From an uncultured Candidatus Nitrosopelagicus sp. (GTDB lineage Archaea; Thermoproteota; Nitrososphaeria; Nitrososphaerales; Nitrosopumilaceae): a stretch of DNA of 17,317 nucleotides. Each line of letters starts with the position of its first letter. Within the stretch, counting starts at the first letter, position 1. The notes beneath the pieces are model-generated. The model saw only the letters and a program-made list of their open reading frames with translations. It was not told the DNA's origin and did no database searches. A program made the position numbers and the translations under genes. Where the stretch lies: contig CALBOT010000023.1 in the NCBI GenBank assembly GCA_937896695.1, forward strand, positions 1 to 17,317, in the 5' to 3' direction. Positions 1 through 8,067 of the stretch are shown here, one piece after another.

Positions 1-1
1 A

Positions 2-241
2 CAATTAGAAGCTAAGTTCCCAGCATACTTTGTACAAGCTGTCGTCTATGAACTGGCTGGACACTTTGCATTAGCACTAGCAAGAAATGATAGTATGTCT
101 AACAATATGTTTGAGAAAGCAAGGTTCTTTATGCAGAAAGCAAGAACACTTGATAGCCAACAGCAGACAACTCTTAGACTTTCTACTAATCGTTTTGTTA
201 CATCAAGAAGGACAACTGGTACACTATCGAGTAATGTCTAA
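2..241 (+). CDS. Tail tubular protein A (T7 gp11-like), C-terminal part
   Basis: Open frame entering from the left edge and ending at TAA 239-241; 79 residues are visible. The sequence FPAYFVQAVVYELAG followed by KARTLDSQQQTT resembles the C-terminal half of T7-like tail tubular protein A (gp11), which forms the gatekeeper ring between portal/connector and the nozzle of the short tail. Its stop overlaps the next start as TAATG, so the two are probably translationally coupled. Position directly before the gp12-like gene is the T7 order and supports the call. The frame choice rests on this overlap and on the protein-like composition; the overlapping 60-codon frame at 87-269 is a shadow. Confidence 0.7.
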   Translation, partial: QLEAKFPAYFVQAVVYELAGHFALALARNDSMSNNMFEKARFFMQKARTLDSQQQTTLRLSTNRFVTSRRTTGTLSSNV

Positions 242-2244
242 TGGCTCGTATTCGTGTACCTCTCAATAACTTTGAAAGAGGTGAAGTTTCACCATCAATG
301 ACATCAAGAACTGATTTGAATGTTTATGTTCAATCAGCAGAGAAGTGTAGAAACTTTTTTCTTATGGCAGAGGGTGGAGTTAAACGTAGACCAGGCACAG
401 AGTTTATTCATAAGTTTACTACCATCACAGTAGACAATTCAAAAAGATTACAAGTAAAGATAGAACCATTTTTATTTTCTGACGACGAAAGATATATTGT
501 AGCATTTAGTGCTGGTAGATGTGATTTCTTTCGTATAGTTGCATCAACTGGTGCAATATCTCATATCCAAGCATTAACAGCAGATACAGATAGTACAGCA
601 TTGCCATGGACTGTCGATACAATAGAACATCAAACTATAGCACAGTCTGCTGATAATATGTTTGTTGCTCATAGTTCTCATATACAAATGAGAATAGTAA
701 GAACTGGACTTACAACATTCGAGGTAAGAAAGTTTGCATTTGATGAAACAACAGCTAATGATGAAAGATTCCAACCATATTTTGCATTTCAAGAAAGTGG
801 TGTAACTCTTACTCCAAGTGGTACAAGTGGTAGTATTACATTAACAACTTCTGCAAACTATTTTGAAAGTGGTCATGTAGGAACAATTATAAGATACAAA
901 GGTAATGAATGTCTTGTAAGTGGTTTTACAAGTGCAACTCAAGTAAGTGCAACTGTTCGTAAAACATTATCAGGAACATCAGCAGACACAGATTTTGATG
1001 AACAATCATATTCTACACTCAGAGGTTTTCCAAGTGCTGTTACATTCCATGAAGATAGACTTTGGTTTGCTGGTACAACAAGTCAACCTGATGGAATATG
1101 GTCGTCGAAAACTTCAGAGTTTTTTAACTTTGATGTTGGTACAGCACAATCAAATGAGAGCATACAGTTTGCAATAAGTGCTGGTGAGTTTAACTCTATC
1201 AAACATTTAACAAGTTCACGAGATTTGCAAGTGTTCACAAGCACTTCTGAATTTTTTATACCATCATTTTCAAGCAGTGCATTGACACCAACTAATGCAC
1301 AGATACGACGACAAACACCTTTTGGTAGTGCAAGTGTAAGACCTACACCATTTGATGGTGCTACAGTATATGTTCAGAGAGGTGGCAAAACAGTAAGAGA
1401 GTTTGTATTTAGTGACGAGGAAAGTGCGTATGTATCAACACCTATTTCACTATTAAGTTCACATCTTGTGATTGATCCAACGCAAATGACAGCTATGCGT
1501 GGTGCTTTGGCAAGACCTGAAAGTTATGCTTTTTTTGTTAATAGTGATGGCACAATCGCAGTGTTTCATTCAATTCGTAATGAACAAAAGGCTGGGTGGA
1601 CATTGTGGACAACCTCTGATACTGGCACTACTGGTGGATTTCACAGTATGTGTACTATTGATGAACGATTGTTTTGTATTGCTAAAAGAGATTTAGGTGG
1701 TGGTACTGTAAGGTTTATGCTTGAAGAGTTCTTGGATACAGCTACTTTAGATTGCAGTGATGACTTCTCAGGAAGTAATGGAGTGTTCACAACAAATTCA
1801 ATTTTTGAAAACAATGCAAAGGTCGACGTCGTATCTGGTAATGATTATCTTGGTAACTTTACTCAAGGTTCAAATCAAATAGATGTATCTGCTGTTAGTA
1901 CAACAAGTTCAGCAGAAATTGGTTTTGGTTATACTGGTGTATTAACTACTCTACCATTAGATGCAAATGTAGATGGTGGTCCTCTTACGGCAGAACCAAG
2001 ACAAATAACAAGGGTTAATTTAGACCTGGTGGAAACATTATCTGTATCTGTTAGTAGTGGTGGTACAGCAGTACCATTGATATTACAAAGTACAACAGAT
2101 GACTTTTCACAAGGCTTATCAAAATTTACTGGTAAAAAAGAGTTTAGAATGTTGGGATATAGTACAGACCCAAGAGTTTTGATAACTCAAACTGCACCAG
2201 TTTCTTTACAACTTAATGGAATGATAGTGGAGGTAGCCTTTTAA
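241..2244 (+). CDS. Tail tubular protein B (T7 gp12-like)
   Basis: A 667-residue protein that should form the nozzle of a short podovirus tail. The N-terminus (FERGEVSPSMTSRTDL, then CRNFFLMAEGGVKRRPGTEF at about residues 37-56) is the hallmark start of gp12-type tubular proteins, where a GG(V/A)xxRPG segment is conserved. The rest is beta-rich and Ser/Thr/Gly-rich with no enzymatic motif visible; an EDRLWFAG segment near residue 271 is also typical of this family. The length is a little below T7 gp12 (about 790 residues) but normal for marine podoviruses. ATG overlaps the preceding TAA (TAATG) and its own TAA overlaps the next ATG (2242-2246), so the cassette is tightly coupled. Assignment is from family resemblance and gene order. 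Confidence 0.85.
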   Translation: MARIRVPLNNFERGEVSPSMTSRTDLNVYVQSAEKCRNFFLMAEGGVKRRPGTEFIHKFTTITVDNSKRLQVKIEPFLFSDDERYIVAFSAGRCDFFRIVASTGAISHIQALTADTDSTALPWTVDTIEHQTIAQSADNMFVAHSSHIQMRIVRTGLTTFEVRKFAFDETTANDERFQPYFAFQESGVTLTPSGTSGSITLTTSANYFESGHVGTIIRYKGNECLVSGFTSATQVSATVRKTLSGTSADTDFDEQSYSTLRGFPSAVTFHEDRLWFAGTTSQPDGIWSSKTSEFFNFDVGTAQSNESIQFAISAGEFNSIKHLTSSRDLQVFTSTSEFFIPSFSSSALTPTNAQIRRQTPFGSASVRPTPFDGATVYVQRGGKTVREFVFSDEESAYVSTPISLLSSHLVIDPTQMTAMRGALARPESYAFFVNSDGTIAVFHSIRNEQKAGWTLWTTSDTGTTGGFHSMCTIDERLFCIAKRDLGGGTVRFMLEEFLDTATLDCSDDFSGSNGVFTTNSIFENNAKVDVVSGNDYLGNFTQGSNQIDVSAVSTTSSAEIGFGYTGVLTTLPLDANVDGGPLTAEPRQITRVNLDLVETLSVSVSSGGTAVPLILQSTTDDFSQGLSKFTGKKEFRMLGYSTDPRVLITQTAPVSLQLNGMIVEVAF

Positions 2245-2729
2245 TGTGTGTTCCGTCACCACAATTATTATTATTTACAACAGTAGCATCAGGTGTAAGT
2301 GGAATGATGTCAGCAAGGGCTGGTGCAAAGGAAGCACTAAGAGCTGGTCAAAGAACTGCTGAAAGAATAGAACAACAAAAACAAGTAGCACAACTTACTG
2401 CTGAACAAGAAACAACTGCATTACTTCAAAGCTTTTCCCAATCAATGGCATCTAATATTGCTATGAGAGGTATTATGGGAAGAGATGCAAGTGATCCATC
2501 ATTTAGAGCATTTGAAAAAAATAACTTTGCTACACTGCAAACTGATTTAGAAAGAATGGCTATTCAAGGTAAAAATGTAACAAAAAATTATGATCTCCAA
2601 AAGTTTGAAGCTGTGTCAAGTGCAACTGACAGAGCCAAATCTTTACGACGACAAGGATTATTAAATCTTGTTGGTGCTGGTACAGAGGGAATAATGAGAT
2701 ATGATAAAGTCAAAGTTGGAGAAGATTGA
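2244..2729 (+). CDS. Internal virion protein, gp14-like
   Basis: A 161-residue protein, mostly alpha-helical and rich in Ala, Gln and Glu from about residue 25 to 130, with a hydrophobic N-terminal stretch (LLLFTTVASGVSGMM, residues 8-22). In T7-like phages the gene after gp12 and before the two giant internal core proteins encodes gp14, which is ejected into the host envelope at infection. Size, helical make-up, hydrophobic N-terminus and position all fit. Sequence similarity to T7 gp14 itself is not obvious by eye, so the call leans on synteny. Starts in a TAATG overlap with the tail gene and stops in a TGATG overlap (2727-2731) with the next gene. Confidence 0.65.
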   Translation: MCVPSPQLLLFTTVASGVSGMMSARAGAKEALRAGQRTAERIEQQKQVAQLTAEQETTALLQSFSQSMASNIAMRGIMGRDASDPSFRAFEKNNFATLQTDLERMAIQGKNVTKNYDLQKFEAVSSATDRAKSLRRQGLLNLVGAGTEGIMRYDKVKVGED

Positions 2730-4891
2730 TGGTAAAGATAGAAAGATTTAAAAACCAAGTATTCAACAAACCAGTAGGTGTTGTACGTTCACAAGAAAGA
2801 ACAGCAGAGTCAGAAACTTGGGAAACAATATCAAGAATATCATCAGCTTTATCAGGTGAGTTTTATAAAAAAGCAGTTGATGAAGCAAAAGAAGCTGGAA
2901 CAAGACAAGCATTATCTGTCGACGTCTTTGATGAAAATATGCAGATAACAAAAGCACCTTTGTCTATGGGAACAATAGGTACAAAAGCATTTGAAGAAAC
3001 AATGCTTCGTAGATATGAAACAAATATGAGAAGTTTAATAGATACTAAAATAGGAGATGCACTAAGAAATAATCCAACAGATACAGACCAATATAATACT
3101 GATGCTTCAATAGCTACTGCTGGTTTAATAGACAATGCTGATCCAGCAGTTAAAGGTATTCTTACTGATTATGCAACAGCTAAAATAGCCATAGGTAACA
3201 ATACAGTATTAGCAAATACAAAAAAGATTGAAGATGAACAAACAATATTAAATGTAAGTCAAACAGCACAAACACTTGCTAACCAGGCTATTAATGCTTT
3301 TGCAAATGGTCAGGATGGAACTGGTGCAAGGCTGATGGAAGAAATAGAGAAACAGTACAACGATCTGATTTTGGAAGGTGTGATAACTGGAGGAGGAGCA
3401 GACCAAAAGATAGTAGAACTGCGTAGACGAGTAATGGAACAAAGAATTGGTATCGCATTAAATAACCTTTCTTCTGAAGAAATAATAATGGTAGCTGATA
3501 GTTTTGGTAAACAACAATTAGATGACCTACCTGATACAGAAATTATGATCTCAAGAGGTGCATCATTTGATCGTATTAAATCATTGCTTGGTAATAATCC
3601 TCACATATTAGATAATCCAACAATTAAAAGAGTAATCAATTCTGTTAAAGTAAACCAAGCACAATATGAAGAAACACTAAAACAAGTAAATATAGCAAGA
3701 AATCTTACATCAGCATTAGATCAAGGAATAAGAATAGATATTGGTAAAAAAGAAATGGGTGTTTATTCACAATATGTATTTGGTAAATCAGGTGTAGAAT
3801 TACAAACAACAAAAACTGGTTTAATTATACCACCAACAAAAGATCAAATGCTTTTATTAGCTGATTCAAAAAATCCAAATAGTATTAACTTTTATAGAAT
3901 ACTTGCTGAACAAAGAAAAATACCAAAGGTAATGGAAGATAAATTTCAAGCACTGGTTGATGGAACTTTAGATGCAGAAGAATCTTTTGCTGTTCTTGAG
4001 ATATATCAAAACATGGCAAGAAATATGTCGACGACAGGTTTGCATAGAGATTTAACTCAAGGCATGGGTATGAGTGATAGTGTTTCAGCAAAGATGCGTG
4101 CATTGAATAGTATGCTTACTTTCAATAGTACAATAGAGGGTATAAGAAAAGCTGTTGATTTTATTAATCAGCCTGAAGATGTAAGATTTGCTCGCTTAAA
4201 AGAAAATGTAAATATAGAACTTGGAAAAAAAAGTGATAAATACATTGATAGTATTGGTACAATCAAAAATATTATTAAAGGAGAATTATTTTCTAATATA
4301 AAAGATTCATCAATAGTAGATGAAGTTATTGATGAAACAATGTTTTTAGCAATGGCAACATCATCAGTAAAAGATGCTATAAATATTATGTCTGATACTG
4401 TAAATAGAACTTGGGTTGAATCTAGTTATGCTGTTGATATGAACTCTGGTGGTACTGTTAAGAGAACAAGGTTTGCACCTGAACTTGTATTTTCTGGTGA
4501 AGCATTACAAACATTTGAAAATAAAGTTAAGCAGCTTTCAGGAATACAAAATCCAGTATTAGGTGAAAATGTATTTGTTATTGTTGATCCTAATTCAGCA
4601 AATTCAAATGTAAGATATTATATTGCAACAGGAGAAGAAGGATCATTAGATCCAGTTGTTGTTGATAATCAACTAGTATCTATTGAACTTATGGAATTTG
4701 CTGGTGCAATGAGCAAACAGTATGAAGATATGATTAAAAAGAATTTAGAGTTTGCTGGTATGATTGTTCAAAGAAATAAAAAATTACAAGAGTATCAATT
4801 CTTAGATAATAACACTATTGGTAGTATGTCACTTGATGAACAGTTTAATGTTGATTTGAGTAAAGCACAAGAATTTGGATATGGTTTTTAA
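2729..4891 (+). CDS. Internal virion protein, gp15-like
   Basis: A 720-residue soluble, largely helical, charged protein with no signal peptide or membrane segment. In T7-like genomes the gene between gp14 and gp16 encodes internal core protein gp15, which joins gp16 to build the DNA-ejection conduit across the periplasm; size (T7 gp15 is about 750 residues) and position match. A start at TTG 2726 is possible, but ATG 2729 forms a TGATG stop/start overlap with the upstream gene, the same arrangement as at the other cassette borders, so I prefer it. The protein ends in a TAATG overlap with the next gene. No catalytic motif is visible. Function is inferred from synteny. Confidence 0.65.
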   Translation: MVKIERFKNQVFNKPVGVVRSQERTAESETWETISRISSALSGEFYKKAVDEAKEAGTRQALSVDVFDENMQITKAPLSMGTIGTKAFEETMLRRYETNMRSLIDTKIGDALRNNPTDTDQYNTDASIATAGLIDNADPAVKGILTDYATAKIAIGNNTVLANTKKIEDEQTILNVSQTAQTLANQAINAFANGQDGTGARLMEEIEKQYNDLILEGVITGGGADQKIVELRRRVMEQRIGIALNNLSSEEIIMVADSFGKQQLDDLPDTEIMISRGASFDRIKSLLGNNPHILDNPTIKRVINSVKVNQAQYEETLKQVNIARNLTSALDQGIRIDIGKKEMGVYSQYVFGKSGVELQTTKTGLIIPPTKDQMLLLADSKNPNSINFYRILAEQRKIPKVMEDKFQALVDGTLDAEESFAVLEIYQNMARNMSTTGLHRDLTQGMGMSDSVSAKMRALNSMLTFNSTIEGIRKAVDFINQPEDVRFARLKENVNIELGKKSDKYIDSIGTIKNIIKGELFSNIKDSSIVDEVIDETMFLAMATSSVKDAINIMSDTVNRTWVESSYAVDMNSGGTVKRTRFAPELVFSGEALQTFENKVKQLSGIQNPVLGENVFVIVDPNSANSNVRYYIATGEEGSLDPVVVDNQLVSIELMEFAGAMSKQYEDMIKKNLEFAGMIVQRNKKLQEYQFLDNNTIGSMSLDEQFNVDLSKAQEFGYGF

Positions 4892-5796
4892 TGGTAGATA
4901 TTGGTAGACCATTAATAGCATACGATAGTATGTCAATGGGTGAACAAGACCCATCATTTTGGGATGGAATGATGGCTACATATGGCTATCAATATAGACC
5001 AATAATGGGTGCATTATATGGCAGTTCTTTTGAAGAAGATGAAGATTTTAATGTTTTAGATCATTTAACTACTGAAGATTTAGATGACAGAAATCAAGTA
5101 AGTTTTCTTGCTGAAGCAAGATCATTAGATCATTTAAACTATCTTAGAACGCATACCTCTAAGATGCGTGAGAACAGAGAAATATTAAGCAGAAGTGGTT
5201 GGGGTTCAATGATTACTGCTGGTATTCTTGATCCAGTAAATCTTTTGTCATTACCATTTAAAGGTATTGGTATTACTGCAAGAGCATTATCAGGTGCAAA
5301 GTCAGGTTTTTTTATTGGTGCTGGTACAGAATTAATACGAGCGCCTTTTGAACCTGATGCTACCCTGACAGAAAGTGGCATTAATATTGTTGGGTCGACG
5401 GCATTGGTTGGAACATTAGGTGGTATCACTGGTGCTTTCTCTGGTCGTGCTTCACAGAGATTTGTAAGTGAACAGACAGAAGTACAAAATAGTTTAGATG
5501 TAAACCCTACTGGCAGTTTTGATTATACAAATAATTGGTTTGTTAATTCACCTTTTTTTAAATTAGTAAGCACTCCTTTTAAAAGAGTATTACAAGCTGA
5601 TTTACCTACATCAACAAAAAAGTTTATGACACAAATTGGTGCTGATGGTGGATTAAGTCAGATGTTAAATAAAGCTGGTCAAGGTATATCATCTGTATTT
5701 ATGAGATCAGTTACATATATGGGTGATTACTATGCTCACTCTCGTAAATTAAATGGTATCTATCATAATTTTATGAATCAAACAAATCCAATTTAT
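4891..5796 (+). CDS. Internal virion protein, gp16-like, N-terminal fragment (truncated by chimeric join)
   Basis: About 300 residues of phage-like sequence from ATG 4891, coupled to the previous gene by TAATG. It begins with an acidic helical region (residues 20-100) and has Gly/Ala-rich hydrophobic helices at about 105-190, including SGWGSMITAGILDPVNLLSLP, which suits a protein that inserts in the host envelope during ejection. By position it is the gp16-like core protein, normally over 1,000 residues, so at least 700 residues are missing. No N-terminal transglycosylase motif is seen, unlike T7 gp16. The open frame does not stop: it continues to 7425, but from about residue 303 the sequence is a thaumarchaeal surface protease. 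The exact end of the phage part is uncertain (5780-5826). Confidence 0.6.
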
Positions 5797-5826
5797 GCAG
5801 ATGATCTAAAAATTGCATCTCTGTAT
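5780..5826. other. Left chimeric junction, podophage to thaumarchaeon
   Basis: Within one uninterrupted frame (4891-7425) the protein changes from phage core protein to the C-terminal part of a secreted archaeal subtilisin-like protease. The last clearly phage-like residues are near 290-300 and the first clearly protease-like ones are ADDLKIASLYLYDW (residues 303-316). Neither partner is complete: the phage gene lacks its C-terminal two thirds and the protease lacks its signal peptide and catalytic domain. A breakpoint inside two unrelated genes fits an amplification or assembly chimera better than recombination. Low GC on both sides hides the join by composition. Confidence 0.75.
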
Positions 5827-7425
5827 TTGTATGACTGGAAAGATAAAAACAATGATTCTGAAATAGCTAGTGATGAATTAATGTTAGTGAATAGAGGTGG
5901 CTCATGGGGGACCATGCAAGAATTACGTGTCTCAAAACCAACAGATCATTTTGAAAATCAGCCAATAATTGGAGTTTATCCTGTTCCTGAGAGATATTCT
6001 TTCTGGGGGGGTTCAATAAAAGAAAATGCAACGTCATTTGATTATACATTATCTGCAAGTTATTTCAAAAAAGACTCTTGGAATGGTGTTACTTCAGACA
6101 AAGAAATTATTACAATTCCTGCAAACGAATCTGTTGATGTAAATGTAAAAATTAAAACTCAAAACGAACAAACAACTGGAATTTATGATGGTTTCATAAA
6201 ATTTGAAGGCGAACACCATACAGTAAATGTACCAGTTTCATACGTGATTGTAGAAAAAATTGAAAAAGATATTCCGTTTACACTTGTTGGACAAAATAAT
6301 GATGTGAATTTTGGTAATGAATATGTAAAAGGTGCTTTTGATATGACCAATCGATACATGGCTGGAGATTGGAGACAATATTATCTAGACGTACAAGATA
6401 ATACAATTAACAATGCATCGATAGAACTTTCATGGAAAAATGAAAATACAAATTTCTCTGCATTTGTACTAGATCCTCAGGGTAAAATTATTTCTACAAA
6501 CATGCCGACAGGTGTTTTTGGTCATTTTATGAACTGGGCATCATTGGACTGGCTTGGAAGCTCTCCATTTAGTCAAGGTGGAGGATTTTTTCCTGTAAAA
6601 AATAAAGATAACACTTCTACCTTAATTTTTGCTCCAATTAATCAAACTGGTACACATTCGTTACTAATACATTCAACTTTATTTGAAGGAAAAACTGTTA
6701 CAGAACCTATAACACTTGTAGCAAAATTTTCGACATTGACATCTGATAACATTCCCCCAAAAATAATACTTGAATTAGATAATTTCATTAAATCAGATCA
6801 AATAATTTTTCCAGAAATTATTGAAGATAATCTTGCTAGTGTATCATATACATTAGATGGAAATTTAATTCAAATTGATGATGTTGGTTTTAACACAAAC
6901 ACTCTAGATGATGGTAAACATTCTCTTTCAATTAATGCAATTGATAAATTTGGATTAACAACTTCTGAAACATTTGATTTTATTTTGGATTCTGAGATGC
7001 CACTTTTAGAATTACAATCTCAAAATAATACTATAGTTTCAAAACGTTTGGATATTCAAGTATCTGTTTCTGATCAAAATCTTCCCACATCTCATTATCT
7101 CTCATTTCTTTTACCTACCGGTGAACGTGTAGTTGATCAAAAATCATACTCATTTGATGTAAGTGATCTGAATGAAGGAAAATATTCTATTGAAGTCTCT
7201 GTACAAGATATGGCTAAAAATAATGCATTATCAAGAATAATCTTTGAAATTGATCACTCTGTTATAGATCCTCCAAAAACTTCGTCAATTTCAACCCCTT
7301 CTCCTGAAATTACAGAAAGTGATGAAAATTATCTTCTGATAATTATTATTGGAATAATTGCTATTGCGATCGTTTCTGTTTTAGTAATTTTAAATCAAAA
7401 ATCAAAAATTATTCAAAAAAACTGA
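5797..7425 (+). CDS. Subtilisin-like (S8) surface protease, C-terminal part, membrane anchored (5'-truncated)
   Basis: About 540 residues continuing the frame opened at 4891 (residue numbers follow that frame). An EF-hand-type calcium loop is visible at 318-329 (D318, N320, D322, E324, E329). Next comes NRGGSWGTMQELRVS and VYPVPERYSFWGG, a region I associate with the post-catalytic segment of thaumarchaeal S8 proteases. Then follow several beta-rich, Asn/Thr-rich extracellular domains, the later ones like Ig-type repeats (about 625-800), a Ser/Pro linker, and one transmembrane helix at about 815-834 with a short basic tail. This is an extracellular, cell-anchored architecture. The catalytic Asp/His/Ser domain is absent because the window switches to phage sequence, so the S8 call is from recognition of the C-terminal region. 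A TATA box for the next gene starts 8 nt after the stop. Confidence 0.6.
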   Translation, partial: ADDLKIASLYLYDWKDKNNDSEIASDELMLVNRGGSWGTMQELRVSKPTDHFENQPIIGVYPVPERYSFWGGSIKENATSFDYTLSASYFKKDSWNGVTSDKEIITIPANESVDVNVKIKTQNEQTTGIYDGFIKFEGEHHTVNVPVSYVIVEKIEKDIPFTLVGQNNDVNFGNEYVKGAFDMTNRYMAGDWRQYYLDVQDNTINNASIELSWKNENTNFSAFVLDPQGKIISTNMPTGVFGHFMNWASLDWLGSSPFSQGGGFFPVKNKDNTSTLIFAPINQTGTHSLLIHSTLFEGKTVTEPITLVAKFSTLTSDNIPPKIILELDNFIKSDQIIFPEIIEDNLASVSYTLDGNLIQIDDVGFNTNTLDDGKHSLSINAIDKFGLTTSETFDFILDSEMPLLELQSQNNTIVSKRLDIQVSVSDQNLPTSHYLSFLLPTGERVVDQKSYSFDVSDLNEGKYSIEVSVQDMAKNNALSRIIFEIDHSVIDPPKTSSISTPSPEITESDENYLLIIIIGIIAIAIVSVLVILNQKSKIIQKN

Positions 7426-7432
7426 AATAAGG

Positions 7433-7439
7433 TTTATAA
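7433..7439 (+). promoter_or_regulatory. TATA box for the Rieske / cytochrome b transcript
   Basis: TTTATAA, centred 29 nt before the TTG start at 7465. This is the spacing that puts the archaeal transcription start at or next to the start codon, giving a leaderless mRNA. No Shine-Dalgarno-like sequence lies before the TTG. Confidence 0.65.
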
Positions 7440-7464
7440 CCAATCCGTCAAAATTTGAACTAAG

Positions 7465-8067
7465 TTGTCGGCAACATCGGATAAAAAAACTCTGTCTAGA
7501 CGTGATTTTCTTAAATTGATGGGTGCTGCTGGAACTGGTCTAGCATTTGCACCCTTTGTGCCTTGGGGAACTTATCTGCCAAACCCCTCATCTGCATCGG
7601 CTGAAAAAGTACCTGTCATTTTACCCGACGGTTCTCAAGCTAATGTTTTTACTTTTCCAATAAACCATGCTGAAGTTATCACTTATCCAAAAACTGGTGA
7701 TTCAGTACTTGATGAAGAGGCATTTAGAAAGTGGCAATTCATCAGACTGCCAGAAAAATTTGGTGGTGACAAAAATGATGTTTCATCATTTAGAGCTTAT
7801 AGTATGATTTGTCTTCATCTTTGGTGTGTATGGAAATACTGGCCACAAGAAGGACGTATGCGAGGTGAATGTCCATGTCATGGAAGTATGTATGATCCTG
7901 TTACTGGAACTGCATTTGCAGGACCTGCATCATTGCAAGCACCACCTTCTGACACATTACCTGAATTAAATTTTGAATCTGATGCTGATGGAAATTTATT
8001 TGTCACACCACCTCAATGGGGACCAAACAAAAATGGAGTTGTAGGATATGGCCGTTTCCCTAAATAG
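7465..8067 (+). CDS. Rieske iron-sulfur protein, Tat-exported
   Basis: A 200-residue [2Fe-2S] subunit of a cytochrome bc/b6f-type complex III. It takes electrons from quinol at the outer membrane face and passes them on, here presumably to cupredoxins. A Tat signal SRRDFLKLMG (residues 11-20) followed by a hydrophobic stretch (21-33) shows export of the folded protein; it probably stays as the membrane anchor. Cluster ligands are C116 and H118 (CLHLWC box) and C136 and H139 (CPCHGS box). C121 and C138 are placed to form the usual stabilising disulfide. The box-1 Gly of the common CTHLGC motif is Trp120, and 14 residues separate the two boxes. The start is TTG at 7465, backed by the TATA spacing and the signal peptide. 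It overlaps the cytochrome b gene by 20 nt. Confidence 0.93.
   Translation: MSATSDKKTLSRRDFLKLMGAAGTGLAFAPFVPWGTYLPNPSSASAEKVPVILPDGSQANVFTFPINHAEVITYPKTGDSVLDEEAFRKWQFIRLPEKFGGDKNDVSSFRAYSMICLHLWCVWKYWPQEGRMRGECPCHGSMYDPVTGTAFAGPASLQAPPSDTLPELNFESDADGNLFVTPPQWGPNKNGVVGYGRFPK

Noticed and set aside
2863..3135. Minus-strand frame of 90 codons inside the gp15-like gene
   Set aside because: It is antisense to a long coding frame, has no recognisable domain, and disrupts an otherwise one-directional cassette.
2726..4891. TTG 2726 as the start of the gp15-like gene
   Set aside because: ATG 2729 is three bases downstream and makes the TGATG overlap seen at the other cassette borders.
1..7425. A podovirus integrated in a thaumarchaeal chromosome (archaeal T7-like provirus)
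   Set aside because: There is no integrase, att repeat or tRNA at the border, the join falls inside two unrelated genes leaving both truncated, and the other end shows a second, unrelated phage. A chimera explains this more simply.
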